Shown here piece by piece: positions 32,701 through 41,251 of a stretch of 64,000 bases of DNA; within the stretch, counting starts at the first letter, position 1; every line of letters begins with the position of its first letter. The position numbers and the translations under genes are program-made. Under the pieces are notes generated by a model. The model did not search any database. It had not been told where the DNA came from and saw only the letters and a list, made by a program, of their open reading frames with translations. The DNA lies in assembly GCA_049695975.1 (NCBI GenBank), contig JBAVTE010000009.1, positions 1-64,000 on the forward strand. Direction: 5' to 3'. The stretch comes from CAILDB01 sp049695975 (GTDB taxonomy: Bacteria; Patescibacteriota; Minisyncoccia; Phycocordibacterales; GWA1-40-21).

Positions 32701-33196
32701 CCGGTGTGAGACCTGCCTTTTTCAAATACCCTATAACATTCAAAACACTTTTCAAATATACAAAACCCTGTTCCGGATGATATGAACTAAGTAAATGATT
32801 GTGAGGTAGGTTTTCAAAAAGTTCTTCCAAAACCTGCACCTGTGTGAGAGAATCTGCAGACGAAAAAAAAGCTCCGCTATAAAAATACTGTGGATACTTT
32901 TGAATTATTTCCACGCAAAAATTATGAAAAGTGTGTATTGCCACTCGATATGCTTCAGAGCCTATGAGCGAAGCCAATCTTTTACGCATATTCAATGTCG
33001 CCGATTCCGTAAAAGTAAGACACAAAATATTTGAAGCCCTAGTATCTGTATCTTTCAAAATCTTTCCTACTCTCAAACTCAAAATTTCTGTTTTTCCCGA
33101 TCCGGGACCAGCTATAACAAGAAGAGGACCGTCTATTTTATCCACAGCCATTTTTTGTTCCCTGTTTAGTGCTTTATATCTTTCGTCAAAATTCAC
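29792..33196 (-). CDS. UvrD/PcrA-family helicase with C-terminal RecB-type nuclease domain
   Basis: Superfamily 1 DNA helicase of 1134 residues, probably for repair or recombination. Walker A is AGPGSGKT at 29-36; others are DEFQDTNEAQ (motif II), GDDDQAVYKFQGA (III), LTAHKAKGLEFETVFVL (V) and FYVALTRAKRFLYM (VI). The C-terminus has PD-(D/E)xK nuclease motifs: GKIDRI, then KVCDYKTGK, then YERQIIYYKLLLEG. The start is GTG, supported by an extended -10 TGA-TAAAAT 6 nt upstream. A 29-bp palindrome at 31290-31318 encodes part of an acidic linker (DEFFAAKNSS). It is AddA/RecB-like, but no AddB or RecC partner is in the window. Confidence 0.92.
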   Translation of the reverse strand: MNFDERYKALNREQKMAVDKIDGPLLVIAGPGSGKTEILSLRVGKILKDTDTRASNILCLTFTESATLNMRKRLASLIGSEAYRVAIHTFHNFCVEIIQKYPQYFYSGAFFSSADSLTQVQVLEELFENLPHNHLLSSYHPEQGFVYLKSVLNVIGYLKKAGLTPDEFHSILEHNKKSLMEIDKILTPVFSERIGKESLGNVSEVLEKLNTLALKSEKGFSIAYFVNSLFSSIRDSLKIALEEANDLGKATPLSAWKQKWMKKDDEGGSIFKDSVNIEKLLAVGDIYAKYRKTMHEKGYYDFDDMILDVLKALEENPSLRYEIQEQYQYILVDEFQDTNEAQMRLLLLISDAPVNEGKPNIMAVGDDDQAVYKFQGAELSNILNFKKIFRDVEIVTMTKNYRSSQDILDIASHIIRKGEERLEKLLPEIEKNLIASNKEIKKGNIIHKEFKTVAHEYHFISREIKKKIDAGAKPEEIAVIARKHKQLETLVPYLRGAKVPIRYEREQNVFKEPHIAQIIIIARFLSSLIDKHKDEADEFMPQILSFPFWQINREDIWQVSLNARKNYPEKNWLETMLDHKNNNIKNIAKFFIDLGVRSQSEPLEKILDDIIGAHLPLTEENEDDDNDEFFAAKNSSTQTKFESPFREFYFNKEKFNHARAEYLSFLSSLRVFVGALREYKSGEILSIKDLVEFVDLHDQNDISLNDQSPFAKLDNAVNLLTAHKAKGLEFETVFVLSCQDDIWARGGIPNKIVLPANLPIEPAGDTEDDQLRLFYVALTRAKRFLYMTSYLIKEDGDSSDKLRFLIAENGEEDVMKKEILKKIYFESESIDDEVLPDAHEVLTASWLQYHTPPFVGSEEKLLKSLLTDYEMPITHLNNFLDVEKGGPQYFLEQNLLRFPQAKNTSSSYGSAIHHTLEKFSLFLKKEGRMAEIPETLSWFKYFLIKERMSPKDFEKNLEKGQDDLDKFLKNKKDGFSPKDIIEFNFKDQGVMLGGAHLSGKIDRIMEENSGEYKVCDYKTGKPLLSWTSGSDYEKAKAIKYERQIIYYKLLLEGSREFGRKGKVKSGVLQFIEPKNGKIFDLNLIIEDEKVEKLKKLITVIYNKIINLDFPDVSKYSKDTKGSQRFVDDLIEGKI
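31290..31318. repeat. Palindrome inside the helicase gene
   Basis: Perfect 14-bp arms around one base: GACGAATTTTTTGC and GCAAAAAATTCGTC. The inner ten bases are identical to the palindrome before typA. Translated in frame as DEFFAAKNSS in a low-complexity acidic linker, so an insertion could have been tolerated. Confidence 0.88.
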
Positions 33197-33202
33197 TGGT
33201 CT

Positions 33203-33211
33203 ATTTTATCA
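33203..33211 (-). promoter_or_regulatory. Extended -10, leaderless-type promoter of the helicase gene
   Basis: Reverse strand TGA-TAAAAT, hexamer at 33203-33208, 6 nt before the GTG start at 33196. Confidence 0.5.
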
Positions 33212-33226
33212 TACATCTCACCCTTT

Positions 33227-33625
33227 TTATCTATTAATATAAGTGACGGTAAGCTGTAAAACTGTTGCAAAAGAAACCCACAATAAATATGGTATTTGCA
33301 CATAAGTAATCCACTTGGCATAAGGAAAAATAGCGATCATGAGCCAAATAAGTGTACCGAGGACAAGAACAATATCTATACCTGCAAGTATATTGTTTTG
33401 TAGACCAAACTGAATAGGCGTAAAAGCAAAATTAAAAATTAAATTTAAGATAAAGGGCAAAAGAATAATAAAAGGAATTTGTTTTTGAAAAAACATAATA
33501 AATGCTTTTCCAAAAGAAATCGCTATTAAAATATAAAGAAATGTCCATACTGGACCAAAAAGCCAGCTTGGTGGCGCCCATGATGGTTTGATAAGAGTTT
33601 GGTACCAAGAGGATGCGTTGTTCAT
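33227..33625 (-). CDS. tspO: TspO/MBR-family membrane protein
   Basis: A 132-residue protein with five hydrophobic helices, of the TspO (tryptophan-rich sensory protein, peripheral benzodiazepine receptor) family, which binds porphyrins or related ligands in the membrane. Typical features: WYQTLIKPSWAPPSWLFGPVWTFLYILIAIS near the N-terminus and the C-terminal LWVSFATVLQLTVTYINR. At 132 residues it is slightly shorter than usual (about 150). No heme synthesis gene is in the window, so the ligand is unclear. Confidence 0.9.
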   Translation of the reverse strand: MNNASSWYQTLIKPSWAPPSWLFGPVWTFLYILIAISFGKAFIMFFQKQIPFIILLPFILNLIFNFAFTPIQFGLQNNILAGIDIVLVLGTLIWLMIAIFPYAKWITYVQIPYLLWVSFATVLQLTVTYINR

Positions 33626-33699
33626 AATATATATTAATTAGCTAATAATCAAAATTATATCATTTTAAATAATTTTAGACAAAAAATTTATCTCCTGAA

Positions 33700-33755
33700 A
33701 GTTTGTTTTTTCTAAAAATTTTGTTGTTTTTTTGCTTACTACGCTAAATCGTTCA
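33700..33755 (-). repeat. Partial copy of the trmD-upstream palindromic element
   Basis: Read on the reverse strand it contains GAACGATTTAGCGTAG, then AAGCA, then CAACAAAATTTTTAGAAAAA, matching the left arm of the 287-bp element at 47134-47185 with few differences. It starts 12 nt after the rpoD stop. The perfect 29-bp ends of the full element are absent here. Confidence 0.75.
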
Positions 33756-33767
33756 GAAAGACTATAT

Positions 33768-34988
33768 TTAATAACTCTGCAATCTATTTATTTTGTCGTG
33801 AACACGGATTTTTTCGTGGGCTTTGGCTTCAATTTGTCGAATTCTTTCTCGAGTGACGCCAAATTCCTTTCCTACCTCTTCAAGTGTGTGCGTAATGCCA
33901 TCTACAAGTCCATGTCGCATTTCTAAAATTTTTCTTTCTTTGAGAGATAAATCACCGAGAATTTCTTTGACCTGATCGCCTAAAATTCTTCTAGAAGAAT
34001 CTTGGTCGGGAGAAAGTATTTTATCATCTGCAACGAAATCTCCGAGAGTGGACTTGCCGTCATCACTGTCTTCTCCGATAGGTGTCTCGAGAGACACAGT
34101 ATCTTGGTCAATTTTTTCTATTATATAAACTTTTTCCACTTCTATACCCATTTCAGTTGCTATTTCTTCTGGCATTGGGTCTCTACCTAGATCTTGTGAA
34201 AGTCGTCTGAAAACCTGTTTATATTTTGCAATCGTCTCCACCATATGCACTGGCACACGGATAGTTCTAGACTGATCTGCAAGAGCTCTCGTAATAGCCT
34301 GCCTTATCCACCAAGTTGCATAAGTAGAAAACTTGTAACCTTTTGTCCAATCAAATTTATCAACGGCTTTGAAAAGACCGAGATTACCTTCTTGAATAAG
34401 ATCAAGAAGGGTAAGATCGGCACTTCTTCCTACGTATTTCTTTGCGATGGAAACAACTAGACGCAGGTTTGCTTTTGCAAGAAGATTTTTTGCTTCTTCA
34501 TCGCCGTTTTGTATTTTTCTCGCCAAATCTTTTTCCATTGAAGCATTGATAAGTGGATACTGACCAATTTCTTTAAGATAAATTTGAATAGAATCATATG
34601 AAGGATCCAATTTTCTTCCTCCATAAACTTTTTTATTTGCATTTTCATCTTCAAATTCAAGCATACCTCCTCCCTCCAAAACATCTATGGAAGCCGAACT
34701 AAGTCTCACATAAAGTTCATTAAGAAAAATAATATTTTCCTCAATTTTAGGAAATTCACGGAGAATTTCGTCGTAAGTTATGAAACCTCTCTCCTTACCT
34801 TTAGTGAGGAGCTTCAATAGGCGTGATTCCATATCTTTCTGCTTCAAAGTCATTTTTGATGTCTTTTTTACAACCTTTTTAGCAAAAACACTCTTTTTTA
34901 CAACAGATTTTTTCTTTGATATTTTTGTAACTTTCTTTACAACCTTTTTTACTTTTTTTATTTTCTTATTTATTTTATTTTTTTTCAT
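33768..34988 (-). CDS. rpoD: Primary sigma factor (sigma-70)
   Basis: Housekeeping sigma factor of 406 residues. A Lys-rich N-terminal tail of about 45 residues is followed by region 1.1-like sequence, region 1.2 to 2 (NLRLVVSIAKKYVGR, DLIQEGNLGLFKAVDKFDW, KFSTYATWWIRQAITRAL), region 3 and region 4 with the helix-turn-helix GVTRERIRQIEAKAHEKIR. It follows dnaG by 32 nt, the order found in the macromolecular synthesis operon. The many TATAAT and TTGACA-like promoters in the window fit such a sigma factor. Confidence 0.96.
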   Translation of the reverse strand: MKKNKINKKIKKVKKVVKKVTKISKKKSVVKKSVFAKKVVKKTSKMTLKQKDMESRLLKLLTKGKERGFITYDEILREFPKIEENIIFLNELYVRLSSASIDVLEGGGMLEFEDENANKKVYGGRKLDPSYDSIQIYLKEIGQYPLINASMEKDLARKIQNGDEEAKNLLAKANLRLVVSIAKKYVGRSADLTLLDLIQEGNLGLFKAVDKFDWTKGYKFSTYATWWIRQAITRALADQSRTIRVPVHMVETIAKYKQVFRRLSQDLGRDPMPEEIATEMGIEVEKVYIIEKIDQDTVSLETPIGEDSDDGKSTLGDFVADDKILSPDQDSSRRILGDQVKEILGDLSLKERKILEMRHGLVDGITHTLEEVGKEFGVTRERIRQIEAKAHEKIRVHDKINRLQSY

Positions 34989-35020
34989 ATTATTTTTTAA
35001 TTAAGTCTTTGACGTACCAT

Positions 35021-36769
35021 TCAAGGACTGATTTTTAAATTGTTAAGTATTTTTGAAACATCATTAAATCTTTTTGCGAGTGAAAGTTGTTTATCCTTTT
35101 CGTCTGTTTTTTCGGCCTTTTTTATTTCCATAATTATTTCTGAAAGTTCTTTTTTATATTCTTCTTCTTTAATCCCTTTCAAAAGTCCGGAAAATTCTGA
35201 CTTCAGTTTATCATCTGAAAAGCCCAAATAATAGCTTTCCGCTTCAAATACCAATTCATTTTTCAAATTTTCATCTAAAATTTTACTTTTTTCCAAAAAA
35301 CCTACACCCAAAAACTTTTTAATTTCATCCTGAAAGAAGGTTGATAGATTTTCTTTCAGATTATTGGATTCTATCATTAAAATCATTCCTACTGCTTTTC
35401 TTTCTAAAGAGTTTATTTTAATTATTTTATTATATTCGCTCGCTTCTTTTTGTTCTATATTTTTTATATTATCTCCATCCGAAATTACAACTTTAACTTT
35501 TTTCAAATCTTCCCAAAGTGCCTCTTCTTTGATTCCTGTTTTATCGCTAATCTTCCCGATATATTGGGATTTTTCTATACTGCTATCCACGAGAGACACA
35601 TATGGCAAAACTTTTTCTCTCACAGCAATTCCAAGTTTTCTATCATCCAGTTTTTCGGCCAAAATTTTATTAAGCAAGAAATCAATAATATTAAGAGCAT
35701 TCTTCAAAATAATTTTCCAATCTTCCTTACCTGTTTCACTCTTTCCATTTAGACCTTTCAAAATCAAATCCGCTGGGTCAAATCCATCAGGAATCTGAGC
35801 AATTTTTACTTCCATCTGTGCAGATACTGCGAGCATCCATGCTCTTTCAGCAGCTTTTGCACCGGCACTATCAGAATCAAAAGCCATGATTACCCTATTT
35901 GACATTCTTTTCAAAATTTCTAAGTGATCGAGGGTAAGAGCCGTCCCTGAAGATGCAACTGTGTTTGTAAAACCAGCTTGCTGACACATTAGTAAGTCCA
36001 TTTGGCCCTCGACAAGGACCGCGTAGTCAAATTTTCTTATCGCTTGCTTTGCAATATGAAATCCGTAAAGTGTTTTTGATTTGTTGAAAAGCGGTGTTTC
36101 GGGACTGTTGAGATATTTTGGAGTATTTTCATCCTTGGATAAGGTCCTGCCAGAATAGGCGATAATTCTGCCAGCTGTATCAAAAATAGGAAACATTATT
36201 CTGCCTCGGAATCTGTCATAAAATCCTTTATCACCTTTTTTGATAAGACCTGCTCTTTCCATTTCTTCATCTGTAAAGCCTTTGCCTTTCAAATATTCGG
36301 AAACCTTATGCCATTCGTCATTTGCATAGCCTATCTGCCAATCTTTAATTGTTTTTTCTGTGAGTCCCCTCTTTTTCAAATATTCTTGCGGTATTGTTTC
36401 TTTCTGTAGACAATCAACAAAAAACTTTGTTGATTCTTCTAGAAGTGTAAAAAGTCGATCTTTCTTTTCTACTTTCCCTGGCTCATATTGCTCAAGCTCC
36501 ACCCCAGCTCTTTCTGCAAGAATTTTAAGAGCTCCCATAAAATCAATCCCTTCAAACTCCTGGACAAAACTAAAAATGTCACCCTTTGCATTGCATCCAA
36601 AACAATAATAACTTCCCCTATCTGGTGATACGAAAAAAGATGGCGTCTTTTCATTATGAAAAGGACACTTTGCTTTGAGGTTGTTGCCGGCTCTATCCAA
36701 CTTTAGATAGGAACCAACAACATCCACAATACTCAATCTCTCTTTTATTTTTTCTACAGATGTGGACAT
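35021..36769 (-). CDS. dnaG: DNA primase
   Basis: Makes RNA primers for DNA replication. The 582-residue protein starts with the CHC2 zinc-binding domain (CPFHNEKTPSFFVSPDRGSY then YCFGC, about residues 36-60). The TOPRIM catalytic core shows VLVEGQMDLLM (catalytic Glu) and AFDSDSAGAKAA. The C-terminal helicase-binding part (about 430-582) is divergent. It stands between a PsbP-like gene 11 nt upstream and rpoD 32 nt downstream. Confidence 0.95.
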   Translation of the reverse strand: MSTSVEKIKERLSIVDVVGSYLKLDRAGNNLKAKCPFHNEKTPSFFVSPDRGSYYCFGCNAKGDIFSFVQEFEGIDFMGALKILAERAGVELEQYEPGKVEKKDRLFTLLEESTKFFVDCLQKETIPQEYLKKRGLTEKTIKDWQIGYANDEWHKVSEYLKGKGFTDEEMERAGLIKKGDKGFYDRFRGRIMFPIFDTAGRIIAYSGRTLSKDENTPKYLNSPETPLFNKSKTLYGFHIAKQAIRKFDYAVLVEGQMDLLMCQQAGFTNTVASSGTALTLDHLEILKRMSNRVIMAFDSDSAGAKAAERAWMLAVSAQMEVKIAQIPDGFDPADLILKGLNGKSETGKEDWKIILKNALNIIDFLLNKILAEKLDDRKLGIAVREKVLPYVSLVDSSIEKSQYIGKISDKTGIKEEALWEDLKKVKVVISDGDNIKNIEQKEASEYNKIIKINSLERKAVGMILMIESNNLKENLSTFFQDEIKKFLGVGFLEKSKILDENLKNELVFEAESYYLGFSDDKLKSEFSGLLKGIKEEEYKKELSEIIMEIKKAEKTDEKDKQLSLAKRFNDVSKILNNLKISP

Positions 36770-36780
36770 TTAAACGAAAA

Positions 36781-37491
36781 TTAATTTGTAAATTTGAAGG
36801 TTCCTAATATTTTCTCAAGATCCTTATGATCTTGAACATTGTAATCAAGCTGATAGATGTTTCCATTTTTAATAGTAAAATCATCCCCGAGAATATAATC
36901 TGGACCAACAGGATATATTTCTTTCCATTTGATTTCTACCCAACGAATATTATTAACATCTCTATACTCACGAGATAATACAGAACAGTTTTTACTTAAA
37001 AAGTTATCTACATATTTATCCAAACTAATATTTTGTTCCAACTTTCCAACCGTAATTAATAAATTAATACCAAATTCCTTTGACGCTAGAGAAGGGTGAA
37101 TTTCTAAATAAAGATTAGGTATGGATGCTTTATTAATTGTAAACTCATAACTGTAAGGATATCTTATTTCAAATCCATATTGAGTATTTGTATATGTTTT
37201 CCAATTTGCAAATTCGTCTGTTGTGGTTGCAATAGAAGTTGCCTCGCATTTTTCTTCCCAAACTCTCAAACATTTATTTTTTGCTCCACACCAAGAATAC
37301 CCAGCAGAGCCAATACAGCCGTGGGCATCACGGTCACCACCAACGATGGTTGAGGTTGCAGTTGTAGTCGCGGTGATGTTTGCAGGAGCAACTGCTTTAT
37401 TTATTTTGTAGACATAGACACCAAAAGCTATTGCAAACAGTGCAACGATTGCAATAATAAGAGGAATTACGAAACCTTTTTGATAATTCAT
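36781..37491 (-). CDS. Membrane-anchored PsbP-like protein
   Basis: A 236-residue protein with one N-terminal membrane helix (about 7-27) and an outside domain. After a Thr/Ala linker comes a short Cys motif (CIGSAGYSWCGAKNKCLRVWEEKC), resembling a small disulfide-rich domain, and then a PsbP-like fold beginning YTNTQYGFEIRYPYSYEF, common in exported proteins of Parcubacteria. The start is the ATG at 37491; the longer frame begins with TTG inside a palindrome (37499-37531). It precedes dnaG by 11 nt, but a functional link is not expected. Confidence 0.72.
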   Translation of the reverse strand: MNYQKGFVIPLIIAIVALFAIAFGVYVYKINKAVAPANITATTTATSTIVGGDRDAHGCIGSAGYSWCGAKNKCLRVWEEKCEATSIATTTDEFANWKTYTNTQYGFEIRYPYSYEFTINKASIPNLYLEIHPSLASKEFGINLLITVGKLEQNISLDKYVDNFLSKNCSVLSREYRDVNNIRWVEIKWKEIYPVGPDYILGDDFTIKNGNIYQLDYNVQDHKDLEKILGTFKFTN

Positions 37492-37498
37492 AGTGTTG

Positions 37499-37531
37499 GT
37501 CGAATTTTTTGAGTTGCTCAAAAAATTCGAC
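37499..37531. repeat. Palindrome upstream of the PsbP-like gene
   Basis: Perfect 15-bp arms GTCGAATTTTTTGAG and CTCAAAAAATTCGAC around TTG. The AATTTTTTG core is shared with the other copies; the flanking GTCG/CGAC is private but still complementary. It sits between the rpoC stop (37564) and the next start codon. Confidence 0.88.
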
Positions 37532-37563
37532 TTTATTAGATTAATAAACTAATAAACCCAAAA

Positions 37564-40500
37564 TTACCTGTCGTTGTCTCTGTCGTCAAATTTGTATTTG
37601 TCTTTTACACCTTGAATAAGGTCAAACTTTTTACTTCCTGGGAAACCTGTACCAGCTGGAATAATTCTTCCTATGATAACATTTTCTTTGAGACCGGTGA
37701 GCCTATCCACAGTTCCTTTTACTGAAGCATTGATCAAGACTCTAACTGTCCATTGGAATGAAGCTGCTGACAAGAAACTTCTTCTGGAAAGTGCTGATTC
37801 TGTGATACCCATCACAACAGCTTTGACTTTAATTTCTTCACCTTTTTTGACTTTTATATTTTTATTTTCTTCAAGAAGATCAAGTTCGTCTATCACTTCA
37901 TTCACAGTCAATTCTGAAGAACCAGCATCTGTAACGATCATCTTTGAAAACATTTGCTTAACAATAATTTCAATATGCTTTCTCGATACTGCTTCACCTT
38001 GAAGTTCGTATGGCTTACTAACCTCTGTAATAATATAATTCATAGCAGCTTCTCTTCCAGCAAACTCAAATATTTCATCAATGTCGGCAGAACCATCTGT
38101 CAAAAGCTGACCTTTGACAATCTTATCACCCATTTTCACAAGTGGAACTCTCTTTGGATTAAATATAAATTCTATTTCTCCTGATTTCTTAGATTTACCT
38201 TTATCTTCAATTTCTGGAATAACAGTAATAATTTTTTCTTTTCCAAAATCTTTCACGGAAGATACAAGACCATTTACAGTAGAGACTACAGCAGGATTCT
38301 TTGGTCTTCTTTTTTCAAAGATTTCTTCAACCCTAGGCAAACCGGAAGTAATATCTCCACCGACAGATGCAGTACCTCCGGCGTGGAATGTTCTCATAGT
38401 AAGCTGAGTTCCAGGTTCACCAATAGCTTGAGCTGCGACTGTTCCCACTGCTTCACCGACATCTATTGTTTCACTTCTTCCAAGATCCATTCCATAACAT
38501 TTGACACAAATCCCGTGAAGTGTCTTGCAAGTAAGTGGTGATCTCACAAAAACTTTGGGTCCCCCTTCTTGATCTATTTTTTGAGCATCATCCTTTGAAA
38601 CGAGGTGATCTTTTTTGAATAATACATTTCCATCTTTATCTACCACATCCTGAGCGAGAAATCTTCCTCTCACATTTTTAGCAATAGATGGGCCTGACTC
38701 TTCACCCACTTTTTTACTAATACAAATATATTCTTTTGTTCCACAATCAACCTCCTTAATAAGAATATCTTGCGCTACATCAAAAAGTCTTCTGGTAAGA
38801 TATCCAGCTTTTGCAGTATTTAAGGCAGTATCGGAAAGTCCTTTTCTAGAACCGTGAGTAGTAATGAAGTATTCGATTGGAGTCAATCCTTCTTTTGCAG
38901 AACTAATGACTGGAAATTCAATAGTTTCTCCTGCTGTATTTTGAATCAAACCCTTCATACCAACCATCTGTGTGAGAGATCCAAGAGAACCTCTAGCACC
39001 TGACTTCCACATATCATAGACGGAACCATTTTGATCAAGAGAGCTTGGAATCAGTTTTTCAAGTTCACTTTTTGCTCCATGCCAAATCTCAATATTTTTT
39101 CTAATTCTTTCTTCTTCTGCAAGTAATCCTTCACTAAATTCAGCATAAACATCTTCGCTTTTTTGTTTTGCAATTTTTATAATTTCATCTTTTTCTTTAG
39201 GAACAAAAACATCATCTAGACCCCAAGTAGTACCAGAATGTGTAGCGTATTTGAATCCAAATGTTTTTATTTTATCAAGTATAACCCCAACTTTATTTGG
39301 GCCATGTTTATTTATAAGTTCATCAATAATTCTTGTTAATTGTTTCTTGTCAATTTCCTTATTAACAAAAGGATAATCGGCAGGTAAAATGCTATTGAAA
39401 AGTAATCTACCGACAGAAGTTTCCATCAATTCCCCATTGAAACCTGCGTACTTTGCTTTTTCTGTAGGCAAAACTTTTACAAGAGAACGAATACTTATCG
39501 CTTCAAAATCAAAGCAAGTAATAGCCGAATTTGGAGATGAAAAATATTTTCCTTCACCTTTTTCCCCAGGAATAATTTTTGTCATCCAATAACATCCAAG
39601 TACAATATCGAGAAGCTTGGCGGATATAGTAGGATCACCATTTCCTGGTTTCAAAATATTTTTGTCAGCTGCCATTATTTCTCTTGCTTCTGTCTGTGCT
39701 TCTTCTCCGAGTGGCAAGTGAACTGACATTGTGTCTCCATCGAAGTCTGCGTTGAAAGCAGTACAAACGAGAGGATGAACTTGAATAGCATTTCCTTCAA
39801 TAAGAATAGGTCTAAATGCCTGAATACCAAGTCGGTGGAGAGTCGGTGCTCGGTTCAAAAGAACATATTTACCTTTTATTGCCTCTTCAAGAATTGCCCA
39901 AACTTCTGGAATACCATCATCTATAAGTTTACCTGCCCCACGAATATTGTAGGCGAGTTCTTTTTTCAAAAGTTCAGAAATAACAAAAGGTCTGAAAAGT
40001 TCAAGAGCTATGTGCTTTGGTAAACCACATTGATCTAGAGCAAGCTCTGGACCAACGACAATAACAGACCTAGCAGAATAATCGACTCTTTTACCAAGAA
40101 GGTTCAATCTAAACAACCCTCTTTTACCTTTCAAATTATCAGCGAGAGATTTCAAAGGTCTTTTCTGCATGGAAGTCATAGCAGAAAGAGCTGAATTTCC
40201 ATGTCTAATAGAATTATCTATAAGAGCATCCACTGCTTCTTGCAAAATTCTTTTTTCATTTCTCAAAATAACATCGGGTGCGTGAATTTCTTTTAATTTG
40301 AGCAATCTATTATTTCTATTTATAACTCTTCTGTACAAATCATTTACATCTGAAGTCGCAAATCTTCCACCATCAAGAGGAACCATCGGACGAAGCGCTG
40401 GTGGTATCACAGGGATTGTGGTCAAAAACATCCACTCTGGTCTCACGCGAGAAGCAACCATAGATTTAATCAGGGTAATTCTTTTGTTTAATTTTTCAGC

Positions 40501-41241
40501 TTCTATAGTACTTGCTTTTTCAAGATCAGCCAAAAGATTTTTGAGAAGTAAATTCAAATCAACTTTCTTCAATATTTCATAAATTGCTTCTCCACCAATT
40601 CCAGCTTCAAACATTGCTCCGTACTTCACCGAAAACTTATGGAACATTGCTTCATCAAGCACAAGACCTTGCCTAATGCTTTCTACTTCTTTTTTTGCAT
40701 TTACTGCAAGATCTTTGATTGCTTCTTTTGTCTTTTCATCTTGAGCTGCTTTTACTTTTGATTTAAATTCTGAATCAATTTCTTTCAAGATTCTTTCTCT
40801 CTCACTTTCCACGGTTTTTGTAACAATATATCCAGCAAAATAAACGACTTTTTCCAAATCATTCATTCCCATTCCAAGAATCAGACCGAGTCTTGAAGGC
40901 ATACCTCTCAAAAACCAGATGTGCGATACAGGAGTTGCAAGCTCTATATGTCCCATTCTTTCCCTCCTCACGATTGACCTTGTAATTTCTACTCCGCACT
41001 TTTCACAAACGATTCCTTTATATCTAATACCTCTGTATTTTCCACAATAACATTCGTAATCTTTATCAGGACCAAATATTTTTTCATCAAAAAGTCCGCC
41101 TCTTTCACTTCTTTGTGTTCTGTAATTTATAGTTTCAGGTCTTGTCACTTCACCGAAAGACCACTCTTTGATTCGAAGAGGAGAAGCAACCTTGATAGAA
41201 ATTGCATTGAAGTCGTTTGTATTTTGTTTATTTATTCTCAT
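37564..41241 (-). CDS. rpoC: RNA polymerase beta' subunit
   Basis: Catalytic largest subunit of RNA polymerase, 1225 residues from MRINKQNTNDF. The zinc ribbon CYCGKYRGIRYKGIVCEKCG is near the N-terminus, the catalytic NADFDGDTMSVHLPL holds the magnesium aspartates, and the trigger-loop region (MRTFHAGGTA) is present. The second zinc site (CKTLHGICVKCYG) is seen near residue 860. The start at 41241 leaves 10 nt after rpoB; an in-frame ATG at 41265 would overlap it and has no homology. It is shorter than in E. coli (1407). Confidence 0.97.
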   Translation of the reverse strand: MRINKQNTNDFNAISIKVASPLRIKEWSFGEVTRPETINYRTQRSERGGLFDEKIFGPDKDYECYCGKYRGIRYKGIVCEKCGVEITRSIVRRERMGHIELATPVSHIWFLRGMPSRLGLILGMGMNDLEKVVYFAGYIVTKTVESERERILKEIDSEFKSKVKAAQDEKTKEAIKDLAVNAKKEVESIRQGLVLDEAMFHKFSVKYGAMFEAGIGGEAIYEILKKVDLNLLLKNLLADLEKASTIEAEKLNKRITLIKSMVASRVRPEWMFLTTIPVIPPALRPMVPLDGGRFATSDVNDLYRRVINRNNRLLKLKEIHAPDVILRNEKRILQEAVDALIDNSIRHGNSALSAMTSMQKRPLKSLADNLKGKRGLFRLNLLGKRVDYSARSVIVVGPELALDQCGLPKHIALELFRPFVISELLKKELAYNIRGAGKLIDDGIPEVWAILEEAIKGKYVLLNRAPTLHRLGIQAFRPILIEGNAIQVHPLVCTAFNADFDGDTMSVHLPLGEEAQTEAREIMAADKNILKPGNGDPTISAKLLDIVLGCYWMTKIIPGEKGEGKYFSSPNSAITCFDFEAISIRSLVKVLPTEKAKYAGFNGELMETSVGRLLFNSILPADYPFVNKEIDKKQLTRIIDELINKHGPNKVGVILDKIKTFGFKYATHSGTTWGLDDVFVPKEKDEIIKIAKQKSEDVYAEFSEGLLAEEERIRKNIEIWHGAKSELEKLIPSSLDQNGSVYDMWKSGARGSLGSLTQMVGMKGLIQNTAGETIEFPVISSAKEGLTPIEYFITTHGSRKGLSDTALNTAKAGYLTRRLFDVAQDILIKEVDCGTKEYICISKKVGEESGPSIAKNVRGRFLAQDVVDKDGNVLFKKDHLVSKDDAQKIDQEGGPKVFVRSPLTCKTLHGICVKCYGMDLGRSETIDVGEAVGTVAAQAIGEPGTQLTMRTFHAGGTASVGGDITSGLPRVEEIFEKRRPKNPAVVSTVNGLVSSVKDFGKEKIITVIPEIEDKGKSKKSGEIEFIFNPKRVPLVKMGDKIVKGQLLTDGSADIDEIFEFAGREAAMNYIITEVSKPYELQGEAVSRKHIEIIVKQMFSKMIVTDAGSSELTVNEVIDELDLLEENKNIKVKKGEEIKVKAVVMGITESALSRRSFLSAASFQWTVRVLINASVKGTVDRLTGLKENVIIGRIIPAGTGFPGSKKFDLIQGVKDKYKFDDRDNDR

Positions 41242-41251
41242 GTTTTTAAAA

